Source of the DNA: CALDTK01 sp965213735
GTDB lineage: Bacteria; Bacteroidota; Bacteroidia; Chitinophagales; Saprospiraceae
Direction: 5' to 3'
Length of the DNA stretch: 64,000 bases
NCBI GenBank assembly: GCA_965213735.1
Contig: CBDCAB010000005.1
Span: 1,860,001-1,924,000 of the forward strand
Shown one piece after another: positions 45,810-53,641 of this stretch. Made by a program: the position numbers and the translations under genes. Under the pieces are notes generated by a model. The model was not told the origin of the DNA and did not search any database. It was given only the letters and a program-made list of their open reading frames with translations. The number at the start of each line of letters is the position of its first letter. Position 1 is the first letter of the stretch.

Positions 45810-46625
45810 TTAGTGCGGCACGTAAAGGCCGAGCATCTCTTTGTAGCGCGCGGTATAGAGGCTATCTGCACCAGGACACTCGCTCACCCTCGTGTTGAAG
45901 GTGTTGAGCCAGTGGCGGTTGGCTGGCCGAGCAACAACGTAGCGTGAAGAATCACTCAGCTGGCCAACGGCCTGTGTCAAACCCCGCTCTTCGTAATCGC
46001 TGGGGCACACCAAACGCGCCGCAAGCGAATCTGCCTCAGCGAGTTCTGCTTCTGTATAATTTAGCAAAGGCAGTTGCTCGATGATGTGGTCGAGAGGCAC
46101 TACGTTGCCCAGAATCATGTCGCCGAGCGTCACATTGTCCTCCACTTGCCGATCGAGTGCTGCCATCGCTGCACCTTGCTCGGCCAGTGCTACTTCGCGG
46201 GCGCAGATGCCGACAAATTCTGCTTCATTGCGTAGCTGGTGCAGCAGACCGGTGTGCATCACCAACTGCCCTCCAGGTAGCGTATAAGCGTGTGCTTGAT
46301 CGTCGAGTACCAGGTGAATGTTCCAGTCAAAGCTATCGCGCCGCGTCACGCCTGGTTGGTCTACGAGTTGCTTTATCAGCGGGCGCAGGTACAGGTAGGC
46401 ACCGTCGGTAAAGGCTCCACTTTCCGCTTCGATGACGTTGATGTTTTCATCGCGCCACCGCTCCATGATCAGGCGGGCGCCGATAGTGGCTTCATCTGCG
46501 GCAGAAAAGCTTTGCGGGTTGATTCGAATTAGCCCGCCATCATCTTGCCTACACGCACCTGTAGTCAGCAGCACTACAGCGCTTATGAGCAGGAGAAATA
46601 GTCGTGCGACGTAGTGTGAGGGCAT
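45810..46625 (-). CDS. M48-like lipoprotein with degenerate active site
   Basis: 271 residues, lipobox TTGAC (Cys near 25). The fold follows Oma1/BepA-type M48 peptidases: HLVLDDQAHAYTLPGGQLVMHTGLLHQLRNEAEFVGICAREVALAEQ. Where active enzymes have HExxH the sequence reads CAREVALAEQ, so both His ligands are lost although the Glu remains. The third-ligand region AEADSLAARLVCPSDYEERG still looks conserved. It is therefore probably a catalytically dead member, or a chaperone-type relative. Convergent with the polyphosphate glucokinase gene. Confidence 0.75.
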   Translation of the reverse strand: MPSHYVARLFLLLISAVVLLTTGACRQDDGGLIRINPQSFSAADEATIGARLIMERWRDENINVIEAESGAFTDGAYLYLRPLIKQLVDQPGVTRRDSFDWNIHLVLDDQAHAYTLPGGQLVMHTGLLHQLRNEAEFVGICAREVALAEQGAAMAALDRQVEDNVTLGDMILGNVVPLDHIIEQLPLLNYTEAELAEADSLAARLVCPSDYEERGLTQAVGQLSDSSRYVVARPANRHWLNTFNTRVSECPGADSLYTARYKEMLGLYVPH

Positions 46626-46702
46626 AGCAGCGTAGGTCTAAGCCTTAGGCACGTGCAAATACCTAGCCACCACTTCGCGACTGAGCAGCTGCATTGTTAC
46701 GC

Positions 46703-48103
46703 TTACGCAAAACAGCGAATCACTTGATTTACCAGGTCATTGTCTGCTAGTGCAGGAGAAATGCGAAACAGGACTTCATGCGCATCAAAATCCTCTTCTA
46801 GCAAGGAGGCGAGGTGGCGAAGGGCGTCTGCTTCACGGCCTAAGGCGAGCATCAGCACCACCCGACAATATTCGAGCTCGATGCCGTAGGTGTTTTCTTC
46901 GGCATTTTCGAGCACTACAAGTGCTTCTAGTGCTCTACCTGTCTCGTAGAGAAACACGGCGTGGTTGAGCCAGTGCGTGGGCAGTTCGGGCGCAGTATCG
47001 GCTGCCTTCTGGAAATAGTATTCTGCGCGGGCTAGATCGCCAGTTTGCAGAAGTGCTTCGGCGAGTGCAGCGTGGTAGAGCTCGTTGCGATCATTGAGTT
47101 GCAGGGCCCGCAAGTATGCGTTAACAGCACTTGTCCAATTTTGATCGGCCGCATAGCATAAGCCGTTGTAGTAGAGCGCTTCATCGTGTTTGGGGTTTCG
47201 CGTCAGCACCCGATTGATGCACAGCCTTGCCTGTACGTAAGCATGGTCGTGGAGGTAGCACTGTCCTAGGCGCAGCAGCACCTCGTTATCACAGCAGATG
47301 TACTCCATCATCGTCTCGTAGATTTCGATGGCCCGCACGTACTGCTGGGTTTCGTAGCAGATTTCGCCTGCCTCACGGTAGGCAAACTCGAATTTAGGAT
47401 CGATGATGTAGGCGTATTCAAATGCAACGAGTGCGGTATCTACTTCGCCGAGGGCATAGCGTGCGTGGCCGAGGTTGTACCATGCTCTTGCGTTGTAAGC
47501 ATCTTGGTTAAGTACCCATTCGCATAGTGCTTTGGTTTGGGCGTGGCGGGCGGTTACTTCGGTACAAATCCACAGCAGTTCGAAGGCTTCATCGTTGCCT
47601 GTCCATTCGCGTATAGCTTGTTCGAGGAAGAAGTACATATCGCCGTTGCGGCCCATTTGCTCGAAGATGGTAGCCTCAGCGAGCGAGCGCATGCTTTTGA
47701 GCACGACATCGCCGGTGTCATCGAATTCATCGAGTTCGGCGAAGGCTTCTTCTTGCATGCCAAGTCCGGCGTACACTTGCGCTCGCTGGATACGCACCTG
47801 AGGAGTTCCTGGTCCGTAGGTTTCGGCCATATCGAGCACCTCGAGCGCGTATTCGTACACATGGAGTTCGCAGAGCACTTTTGCTTTGGCGAGGTAGAGT
47901 CGGCTGGAGTAGGGAAATTTCACGAGTGCTCGGTCGGCGACTACGAGTGCTTCATCGAGCATGGCTTTGGCTCTGTAGTGTTGCACTACGTCGAGGAGTG
48001 CGGCCTCATCTAGGTCGAGTTCGGCGTCAGTTTTACTAAGTCGCTGAAAGCGTCGTGCGAGTTCGGCGGGGGAGATTTTGGCGATGCTTCGTTGTGGCTT
48101 CAT
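46703..48103 (-). CDS. Tetratricopeptide-repeat protein
   Basis: 466 residues, cytoplasmic, no signal peptide. About ten TPR units run through the protein; clear ones include ARAWYNLGHARYALGEVDTA, EALYYNGLCYAADQNWTSAV and LAEALLQTGDLARAEYYFQKA. TPR proteins scaffold protein complexes; the partner is unknown. It marks the left border of the accessory island. Confidence 0.9.
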   Translation of the reverse strand: MKPQRSIAKISPAELARRFQRLSKTDAELDLDEAALLDVVQHYRAKAMLDEALVVADRALVKFPYSSRLYLAKAKVLCELHVYEYALEVLDMAETYGPGTPQVRIQRAQVYAGLGMQEEAFAELDEFDDTGDVVLKSMRSLAEATIFEQMGRNGDMYFFLEQAIREWTGNDEAFELLWICTEVTARHAQTKALCEWVLNQDAYNARAWYNLGHARYALGEVDTALVAFEYAYIIDPKFEFAYREAGEICYETQQYVRAIEIYETMMEYICCDNEVLLRLGQCYLHDHAYVQARLCINRVLTRNPKHDEALYYNGLCYAADQNWTSAVNAYLRALQLNDRNELYHAALAEALLQTGDLARAEYYFQKAADTAPELPTHWLNHAVFLYETGRALEALVVLENAEENTYGIELEYCRVVLMLALGREADALRHLASLLEEDFDAHEVLFRISPALADNDLVNQVIRCFA

Positions 48104-48171
48104 GGTGTTGCGTAAGTGCTATGCTGCGACCAATGTAGGTGTGTGGCCTTTCGGCAAAACGCAAAAGCTAG

Positions 48172-48192
48172 GAAGCGGTGGGGGTGGGGGAG
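48172..48192. repeat. Left copy of a 21-bp G-rich direct repeat
   Basis: GAAGCGGTGGGGG then T then GGGGGAG. A copy with C in place of that T lies at 56078-56098. The two copies bracket the accessory island. Confidence 0.5.
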
Positions 48193-48236
48193 GGAACGGG
48201 GATTGGACCTGCCCACGAGGGTGCGCGAAAGAGCGC

Positions 48237-48297
48237 GTTTGGCCGACCCTGTCGGTGTGCGAGCTACATGTGGCGCCACTCGCAGAGCGAGCCAAAC
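48237..48297. repeat. Cloverleaf-like palindromic repeat, left copy
   Basis: Closing arms GTTTGGC (48237-48243) and GCCAAAC (48291-48297) enclose three hairpin-forming segments: CCGAC-CCT-GTCGG, the palindrome GTGGCGCCAC, and CTCGC-AGA-GCGAG. The arms extend to nine pairs here (GCGTTTGGC/GCCAAACGC). A close copy lies at 48949. Confidence 0.75.
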
Positions 48298-48329
48298 GCC
48301 CTCTAAGGGAAGTAGATGCCCAAGTTTAG

Positions 48330-48360
48330 TTTGTTTAGTTGAAAAGTTTATTTACATTTG
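48330..48360 (+). promoter_or_regulatory. Bacteroidota-type promoter (TTTG-N19-TACATTTG)
   Basis: TTTG at 48330-48333 and TACATTTG at 48353-48360 match the -33 TTTG and -7 TAnnTTTG consensus with a 19-base spacer. The ATG of the next gene is at 48365, where transcription would start, so the mRNA would be leaderless or nearly so. Confidence 0.7.
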
Positions 48361-48364
48361 TGCC

Positions 48365-48940
48365 ATGAAAGAATTCATCTACTCTACCGCCACCGTTGAG
48401 GCGCTCAAACCTTATGCTCGGGTATTCGAAGACCCCAATGACACCGTCCTTCGAATTCTGCAAGACTATGAGCTTAGCGAGCAGGCGTCTCCGCAAGAGC
48501 CGAGAGAATCGTTAAAAGCTGATGTCCTCTCGGCAGCTGAGTCGCCCATGCGCGTCGAATTTGATGGCGATGTCAGCTTTACCAAGGTTCATATCGCCCT
48601 CATCGACGGTAAAAGTCTTGCGCGTCCGAAGTGGAACTCCATCATGGCTGCACTCTGCGTCAGAGCTATCGAGCGCCACGGTTTAGCCTGGATGTCCGAG
48701 CGTAAGGTGCCAAGAGTTATTTCGGGCTGTCATCAAACTGGAGGCTTCCACTACTTAAAGGAGTCGAAGGTTAGCGTTCAATATACAGATGCTACAAAGG
48801 CTTGGAAGTACGCTGCGGAAATGGCGAAGGCGCTCGGTATTGCGCTGGAGGTGCACTTTGAGTGGCGCGATAAGGAGAAAGCTGCTTATCCCGGCAGAAA
48901 GGGCATCGCGACCTACTCGCCTACTGCTGAGAAAGATTAG
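48365..48940 (+). CDS. Conserved hypothetical protein, island cassette gene
   Basis: 191 residues, no signal peptide. The N-terminal 45 residues are acidic and helical (VLRILQDYELSEQ). The body contains a block ending in WKYAAEMAKALGIALEVHFEWRDKEKAAYPGRKG, a pattern I associate with an unnamed family of island-borne proteins; I give no function. The ATG at 48365 is chosen because the body of the protein starts there and the promoter ends five bases upstream; an upstream extension would read through the repeat. The gene lies between two copies of the same cloverleaf repeat. Confidence 0.7.
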   Translation: MKEFIYSTATVEALKPYARVFEDPNDTVLRILQDYELSEQASPQEPRESLKADVLSAAESPMRVEFDGDVSFTKVHIALIDGKSLARPKWNSIMAALCVRAIERHGLAWMSERKVPRVISGCHQTGGFHYLKESKVSVQYTDATKAWKYAAEMAKALGIALEVHFEWRDKEKAAYPGRKGIATYSPTAEKD

Positions 48941-48948
48941 TAGCCATG

Positions 48949-49010
48949 GTTTGGCCGACTCTGTCGGTGCGCCGGCTACAATGTGGCGCCACTCGCAGAG
49001 CGAGCCAAAC
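48949..49010. repeat. Cloverleaf-like palindromic repeat, right copy
   Basis: Same plan as 48237-48297: GTTTGGC, CCGAC-TCT-GTCGG, GTGGCGCCAC, CTCGC-AGA-GCGAG, GCCAAAC. The loop of the first hairpin changes (CCT to TCT) while its stem is kept. Another left arm (GCGCGTTTGGCCG) starts at 49021. Confidence 0.75.
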
Positions 49011-49045
49011 GGCGCCAGGTGCGCGTTTGGCCGCGTTTCTCCCAG

Positions 49046-49136
49046 CTGGCGCGATCTTTCGGCGCTGAGAGTGGCGACAAACACCGCTTAACTGCGCCCA
49101 GCAACGACTTCAGGGAGCAAGGGAGCGCAGCGGGAC
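49046..49136. repeat. 91-bp dispersed repeat, left copy
   Basis: Runs from CTGGCG through GCGACAAACACCGCTT and GACTTCAGGGAGCAAGGGAG to CAGCGGGA. About nine positions in ten match the copy at 55235. It lies just left of the toxin-antitoxin pair. Confidence 0.75.
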
Positions 49137-49167
49137 TACTGACGCGCGTTTAGCGCAACGGTTCGTT

Positions 49168-49446
49168 TCATCTATCATCATAGTGACCGTAGGCACTGAC
49201 TATTAAGACCCTAACCACTTCGTCTTCGATCTCATAAACCAGTCTATGCTTTTTTGTTATCCGACGAGAGTATAGACCTGACAGCCCATATTTCAACTGT
49301 TCTGGTTGTCCAGTTCCTGTTCTCGGGTGATCAATCAATTCGTCTAACAACTGCTCAATCTTATGATTGATCGCTTTCTCTCCTGACCGCTTATGCTGCT
49401 TTAAGTCCCTGATCGCCTGCTTGGAGAACTCTAACGCATAAATCAT
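49168..49446 (-). CDS. yoeB: Type II toxin, Txe/YoeB family
   Basis: 92 residues. The RelE/YoeB fold ends in GTGQPEQLKYGLSGLYSRRI-TKKHRLVYEI, with catalytic candidates Glu49, Arg68 and His88, equivalent to the ribosome-dependent mRNA endonuclease residues of E. coli YoeB, and a C-terminal GHYDD. It cleaves mRNA in the ribosomal A-site and is neutralised by the antitoxin encoded upstream. The start overlaps the antitoxin stop by 4 bases (ATGA). Confidence 0.93.
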   Translation of the reverse strand: MIYALEFSKQAIRDLKQHKRSGEKAINHKIEQLLDELIDHPRTGTGQPEQLKYGLSGLYSRRITKKHRLVYEIEDEVVRVLIVSAYGHYDDR

Positions 49447-49697
49447 AAAGAGCTAAGTAGAGCCTTGAGCTCCTTCTTACTATTGACCCGTATCGTATCT
49501 CCTTTCCGAGCCTGCTCCAAGCTCTTCTTGATCCGAGCTACCATCTCGGCATCGAAGTACAGATCATCTTCAGTAACTGGTGACAGGACGTAAGATTTAT
49601 CTTTTCCGCGCTGAACCACAACCTGCTCACCTGCATCTACCTTATCAAAGTACAGACGCTGATTCTGCCTAAACTCTCTGCTGCTTATCACTAACAT
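49443..49697 (-). CDS. yefM: Antitoxin, Phd/YefM family
   Basis: 84 residues from the ATG at 49697, which follows an AGGAG Shine-Dalgarno. SSREFRQNQRLYFDKVDAGEQVVVQRG is the Phd/YefM DNA-binding N-terminus; the C-terminal half (about 50-84) should wrap the toxin. It represses its own promoter through the palindrome at 49713 and blocks YoeB. An upstream in-frame ATG at 49808 would add 37 residues unlike the family, so I rejected it. Confidence 0.92.
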   Translation of the reverse strand: MLVISSREFRQNQRLYFDKVDAGEQVVVQRGKDKSYVLSPVTEDDLYFDAEMVARIKKSLEQARKGDTIRVNSKKELKALLSSL

Positions 49698-49712
49698 GAC
49701 TCCTGTTTTTAG

Positions 49713-49729
49713 TGTACCGTATTGGTACA
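49713..49729. promoter_or_regulatory. YefM-type operator palindrome
   Basis: TGTACC-GTATT-GGTACA just upstream of the antitoxin start. YefM-family repressors are known to bind palindromes with a TGTACA core, so this is very likely the autoregulatory site. Confidence 0.7.
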
Positions 49730-49808
49730 ACGCTTCAGCTCTATTCATGGTTCCCTCATTGCAACGATTGGAACTCGCCCACCTGCCGCTCCAGATCATT
49801 CCAGCCAC

Positions 49809-50303
49809 TACGCCGGTACTGCTCCACCGACTGCATGCTCCTGACCCCCAACAATTACTGTGCTCTGCCCAGCACGTAACGCTTGATCCACTCCGCTATC
49901 CGCGACTGCCGCAGCTGACCGACCGTTGCGATTCTTAGCTCAAGTTTCTCTACGGCCTGTTACTTTACATGAATATTTTATCGCGTGAGCTGGTGGTGCA
50001 CTTGAGCACATGAATGACGGTGCCACAGCTTATCATCAATCTCTTACAGAAGCAGTAGATTTTGGTGCCAGCTAAGACTTAGTTCGTTGCCTCCTATTGA
50101 AAGCAAATCTGAACAGAGCTACCACCATTAAGACTTCTTTAGCGCTCATCTTTAGTGCCTGATTTGCTGGGCCTGCCGTCCGGCCCCCACAGCTCCGACT
50201 CTGATAGCGGCGATACCTCAGGGAGGATGTCGGCGAGTGCGCGTAGCACTTTCAGGAATGATATGTACTGAGCACCCTTGCGGGGGGTTGTATGAGGCGC
50301 AAC
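49809..50303. other. Gene-free stretch upstream of the toxin-antitoxin pair
   Basis: About 500 bases with only short, composition-biased frames. I see no RNA gene, no recognisable protein remnant and no strong repeat. Probably degraded island DNA. Confidence 0.4.
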
Positions 50304-50702
50304 TCATTCAATCCAATACGCAAGGAATACCTTCCAGTCCTCGGCATCAGCGAGCCGTTTAGATATTGTGATGTGCGGATGAAATGCAAGTCCTGTGCTC
50401 GGCATGAACTCGCGGAACGCTGTAAAATCGGTCGCCGTAACGCGCTCGTGTAGCGGCCCGAGGTAGCGGTGTCGCTCGAGGGCTGGCAGTACGTCCTCGT
50501 GGACCATCGCGTGTGCAGTATCGCGGTAGGGTTCGAAGTCAGCGGCCTCACAATAGTCTGCTATCTGCGCCGCAAGCGGAAGCTGCTCCGACCGCTTATG
50601 GAACGTCGGTGCGAATGTCTGCGACACAGCCGCCTCGATGATGGCACGCTTCAGAACCTGCTGGACAGGTAGATATGCTCGCGTCCCAGTAAATCCTGCA
50701 CC
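50304..50702 (-). pseudogene. C-terminal fragment of a 2H phosphoesterase (2'-5' RNA ligase-like)
   Basis: The reading frame includes FHPHITISK, the second HxT/S motif of the 2H family, but the first motif is missing. The frame runs into the right end of the IS66 element, whose terminal repeat begins at 50703. The N-terminal half is therefore lost to the IS. Family members act on cyclic phosphates or RNA ends; this copy is probably inactive. Confidence 0.5.
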
Positions 50703-50726
50703 GTAAGCGTCCAAGCAAGCACGTCT
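50703..50726. repeat. IS66 right terminal inverted repeat
   Basis: Starts GTAAGCGTCCAAGCAAGC and pairs with 53264-53287 at 23 of 24 positions. Confidence 0.88.
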
Positions 50727-51401
50727 ATGCTATTTGCCCAATTCTCGCTATTTCTCCCAGTTCGGTAGCCACGTGCTAGGCTCGTCGACCTTTTCTACAG
50801 CAAGTCTTTGTAGTGTCTTAGTGAGCCACTCCCTGGGGTTGATGCCGTAGACTTTACAACTGATCAGCAGGCTATACAGCACGGCGATGTTGCTCGCCGC
50901 TTCATGTGATCCTGCAAACAGGTAGTTGTTCCGCCCTAGCGCCTGAATGCGTACTTGGTTTTCGATGCCGTTATTGTCGAGTCTGATGCGGCCATCTTCT
51001 AGCATCGGCGCGGTTAGTGGCCATTGATTCAAGGCATACTTGATCGCTGTGCCCAGTCCTCCCTTGGGGATTGCCTGGTTGCGATACTGCTCAAGCCAGT
51101 CGCTAAACTTGGTGAACAGCGGTGCGAGGTGCTCCTGGCGATAGCTTAATCGCTGATCGGCAGTAAAGTCTTGTGTTTTGTCTTCGACAGCATATATCTC
51201 CTGGAACTGAAGTAGCGCCTCTTTGGCTTCAACAGGATGGGAGCCGAGGGCGTCAAAGAAGTAGCGTCGCACATGCGCTAGGCAGCACACCAGACGTATG
51301 GGCGCCTGTTCGTACTGGCCCACCTTGACGCCTTTGGGCACCACGGTAAGTTGGGACAGGGCTTTGCGATAGGATGTATATCCATCAACTTGTAGACTCC
51401 G

Positions 51402-51425
51402 AAGCGGGTCCCCTTGACCCCATTT
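51402..51425. repeat. 24-bp palindromic mobile element in tnpC, site 1
   Basis: AAGCGGGTCCCCT then TGACCCCATTT, flanked on both sides by CG. GGGTC and GACCC form a hairpin. Excising the 24 bp and one CG restores codons Y-T-R-R-S-L-Q-V-D of tnpC. Confidence 0.85.
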
Positions 51426-51838
51426 CGTCGTGTATACTCAGCGAGCAACTCTTTGGGCAGCTCATATGATCTGCCTTGGTGGTATTCGAACAGTACGAGC
51501 CTGCTTACCGGATCCCTCGCCAACCACATGTACCCCTGATGCCTGCGCACATCATTATCGGGTGGTTTTTTATTGTACTTGTGTGATTTAGACTTCGGAT
51601 GCTTGTACTTACCGCCTTCGGCATTAGGACCAGGTCGAGCTAGTACAATTAGCCCCGTTTCGTCCATCTGGATGTAGTCTCCACTGAGCACTTGGCAACG
51701 CAGCTCATCGTGGAGTGGTATGAGAGCTACGGCCACCTTGTCCACCCAGCTACCGAGCGTGGAGCGCGGCGCTGTCCAGTTGTAGTCACGCTTGAAGCCT
51801 TGGGCCTGCCGGTACAGTGGCATGTGCTCACTGCACCG

Positions 51839-51862
51839 AAGCGGGTCCCCTTGACCCCATTT
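51839..51862. repeat. 24-bp palindromic mobile element in tnpC, site 2
   Basis: Identical in sequence and orientation to site 1, again flanked by CG on both sides. Excision restores the codons R-R-H-R-C-S-E-H-M-P-L-Y. Confidence 0.85.
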
Positions 51863-52541
51863 CGATGCCTGCGAATGATCAACTCGACCACCAGCGTTTC
51901 ATCGGCGATGCACTTGGACAGCAGTCGCTCAGGGAGCTGAGCGACTGTGATTGTTGGAGAAGGCTCATTGGCCTGCTCAACTTTGATGAGCTTGGGTCGC
52001 TGAGTCTCGATAACGGTGACGCTACCAGGTATGAACTCGATACGCTCAGAGACTTCAGTGCCGATGATGGTGTATCCTGGCACGTGATAGGTTCCGTCGG
52101 CTAGGGTAATAGCCTCCAAACCATCGGGCAGCAATATTTCAATGCGGCGAGGCAGGTGGTCTGCGATAGGATTGCGACCGGGGTGGCTTCCTTTACGAGA
52201 CTTGCGCTCGTGCTCGGCAATGGTAGTTGAACTCTCCTCGCTCGGCGTAACGGTTCCGAACAACCCACCCTGGATGGGACCACCACCACCGTCGGCTTCC
52301 ACTTCATCCGAGATGAAGCGTTCGGAAGACTGCCCGAGCAGCCAACGGGTAAGCTGATCTAGGCGCTGGGTGAGCTCCTCGATCTTGAAGCGCAGGGCTT
52401 GATTGTCTGCTACTACAGCATCATATGTTGCCTGATCGACCACTAGCCACAAGGTACGAAGAGCAGGATTGGGAAATGGCCTCAACCCCAGCAAATACAA
52501 GGGTTTTACCCCTTTTGTGGACTACTTTTTAGAGATGTGGA

Positions 52542-52928
52542 TTATGCTGCTTTTTGGTAGCGTTTGCGCCTGCGCACGTGCTCAAGTTTGATGCCGCCGA
52601 GGATGAGTTGCAGCGTCTGGGCAGTGATGGTGGCGTGCGTGCCACCCGCCTCAGGCTTCGGTATCTCAAGTGTGCCCTGGGCCAGCACTTTATAGTATAC
52701 CGCGTAGCCGTCAGGCTCGAAGCACAGCAGCTTGTCGAGTAAATGGGGTCGAGGGGACCCGCTTACGAGCTGATCTCGACGCTTATTGACAAAGCAGTAG
52801 ATGGAGCCATCAGTAGGATCGCGCTCAAGCTCACCTCGCACCAGCCCACTGAGGCCGTTGTAACCTTTGCGCATATCGGCAATGCCCGTGTAGAAGTACA
52901 GCTTGGCCCCTGGAGGTAACGCTAGCAC
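52542..52928 (-). CDS. tnpB: IS66 accessory protein TnpB
   Basis: 128 residues. The family block LYFYTGIADMRKGYNGL (about 10-26) and CFEPDGYAVYYKVL are present. A 10-codon in-frame insertion (VSGSPRPHLL, about residues 54-63) comes from a reverse-oriented copy of the 24-bp element. The reading frame is intact, but function is uncertain. Starts inside the end of tnpA (7-base overlap). Confidence 0.85.
   Translation of the reverse strand: MLALPPGAKLYFYTGIADMRKGYNGLSGLVRGELERDPTDGSIYCFVNKRRDQLVSGSPRPHLLDKLLCFEPDGYAVYYKVLAQGTLEIPKPEAGGTHATITAQTLQLILGGIKLEHVRRRKRYQKAA
52741..52764. repeat. 24-bp palindromic mobile element in tnpB, site 3
   Basis: Reverse orientation and one mismatch from sites 1 and 2 (AAATGGGGTCGAGG then GGACCCGCTT). 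It is flanked by CGAGT on the left and ACGAG on the right, i.e. a CGAG repeat plus T and A. Confidence 0.8.
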
Positions 52929-53227
52929 TGGTGTGTGTGGCTTAGGGGCAGGGGGATGCGCACATGCGTACCGTCGGGGTAGGTGATCTCGATGCAGCGC
53001 TCAGGCACGTCAGGCTTTTCGAGGCGAACCTCGGTGAAGGTGGTCAGTGGAGTGGGGTCGGTAGCTTTGCGCTGCGCGTCGAGTTCCTTAGCTCGCCAGT
53101 AGGTGAAGGTGGCGAGCTCACTCAGCAGCGGGGCCCTCGACCCATTGCTTCGTGCACGATCACAAAATGCTTGCTGCGATAGTCCGCTTTGTCGCCACTG
53201 CTCAGGTAGATGGGATAGATTAGCCAT
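52922..53227 (-). CDS. tnpA: IS66 TnpA-like protein
   Basis: 101 residues from the ATG at 53227; earlier ATGs lie outside or at the tip of the IS. The DNA-binding start LPEQWRQSGLSQQAFC is followed by LATFTYWRAKEL. An in-frame stretch between them (SNGSRAPLLSE) carries a diverged copy of the 24-bp element (53127-53150). Length and layout match TnpA of IS66 elements. Confidence 0.8.
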   Translation of the reverse strand: MANLSHLPEQWRQSGLSQQAFCDRARSNGSRAPLLSELATFTYWRAKELDAQRKATDPTPLTTFTEVRLEKPDVPERCIEITYPDGTHVRIPLPLSHTHQC

Positions 53228-53263
53228 GGGCGCAAAGCTTGGGCTAGAATATTCAGACTCAGG

Positions 53264-53287
53264 AGACGTGGTTGCTTGGACGCTTAC
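53264..53287. repeat. IS66 left terminal inverted repeat
   Basis: Complement begins GTAAGCGTCCAAGCAACC. Marks the promoter-side end of the element. Confidence 0.88.
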
Positions 53288-53392
53288 CAACGACTCGAGC
53301 AGGTTGCTCAGATGTCGGATAAGGACAAGGACTACGTCTACACCCTCTTAGACGCTTTCATCGCTCGGACACGAATTCAGGGACTAGTGTGA
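53288..53392 (+). pseudogene. C-terminal remnant of an XRE-type regulator
   Basis: From the IS66 border the plus strand reads 34 codons: QRLEQVAQMSDKDKDYVYTL then LDAFIARTRIQGLV and stop, like the C-terminus of HTH-XRE regulators common in this phylum. The DNA-binding half is gone. Confidence 0.5.
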
Positions 53393-53641
53393 TTATAATC
53401 GCTTTATTGTACTCCAATGGCAAGTACAGTAAAGGAAGCCACGAGTGTCATATGATATACCGTTAACGTTCCTCGCTACTTCTGCATTAAGAGCCTTGCC
53501 ACCAGATACCTCGACCCTAACCTCATTAAAGTGAATGTCCCCACAGATCGAACTGCGGACAATAGCCCCATTTAACTTTAAATGCTCTACAATCTTTTGA
53601 ATAGGATCGCAGACTATACATTTTCCTGCAGTTATGCTCAT
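53393..53641 (-). CDS. Small Cys-containing protein, candidate immunity protein
   Basis: 82 residues with Cys at CIVCDP near the start, CGD in the middle and CTC near the end. No recognised family. Its ATG overlaps the stop of the polymorphic-toxin-like gene (ATGA), and toxin-then-immunity order is usual for polymorphic toxins, so an immunity role is the best guess. Immunity proteins are diverse, so lack of a match is not evidence against it. Confidence 0.6.
   Translation of the reverse strand: MSITAGKCIVCDPIQKIVEHLKLNGAIVRSSICGDIHFNEVRVEVSGGKALNAEVARNVNGISYDTRGFLYCTCHWSTIKRL

Larger units (their letters stand above)
50748..52500 (-). pseudogene. tnpC: IS66 transposase TnpC, broken by two 26-bp insertions
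   Basis: Three overlapping frames reassemble one TnpC. The N-terminal zinc-finger and leucine-rich region (VVDQATYDAVVADNQALRFK) precedes the DDE core: DYIQMDETG (first Asp), VDGYTSYRKAL (second Asp, visible once the frame is restored) and DNNGIENQVR (Glu). Two insertions of the same 24-bp palindrome plus a duplicated CG, at 51402 and 51839, each shift the frame. Removing 26 bp at both sites rejoins the frames exactly. Confidence 0.88.
50703..53287 (-). mobile_element. IS66-family insertion sequence
   Basis: 2585 bp bounded by terminal inverted repeats: 50703-50726 reads GTAAGCGTCCAAGCAA then GCACGTCT, and the complement of 53264-53287 reads the same with C for that G (23 of 24 match). The GTAAGC ends are typical of IS66. 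tnpA, tnpB and tnpC lie in order on the minus strand. The 8-bp flanks (CCTGCACC and CAACGACT) do not match, so there is no target duplication. tnpC is frameshifted, so this copy is unlikely to move on its own. Confidence 0.9.

Noticed and set aside
48237..49010. Integron attC sites
   Set aside because: Arms GTTTGGC/GCCAAAC do not fit the GTTRRRY/RYYYAAC consensus and no integrase gene is in the window.
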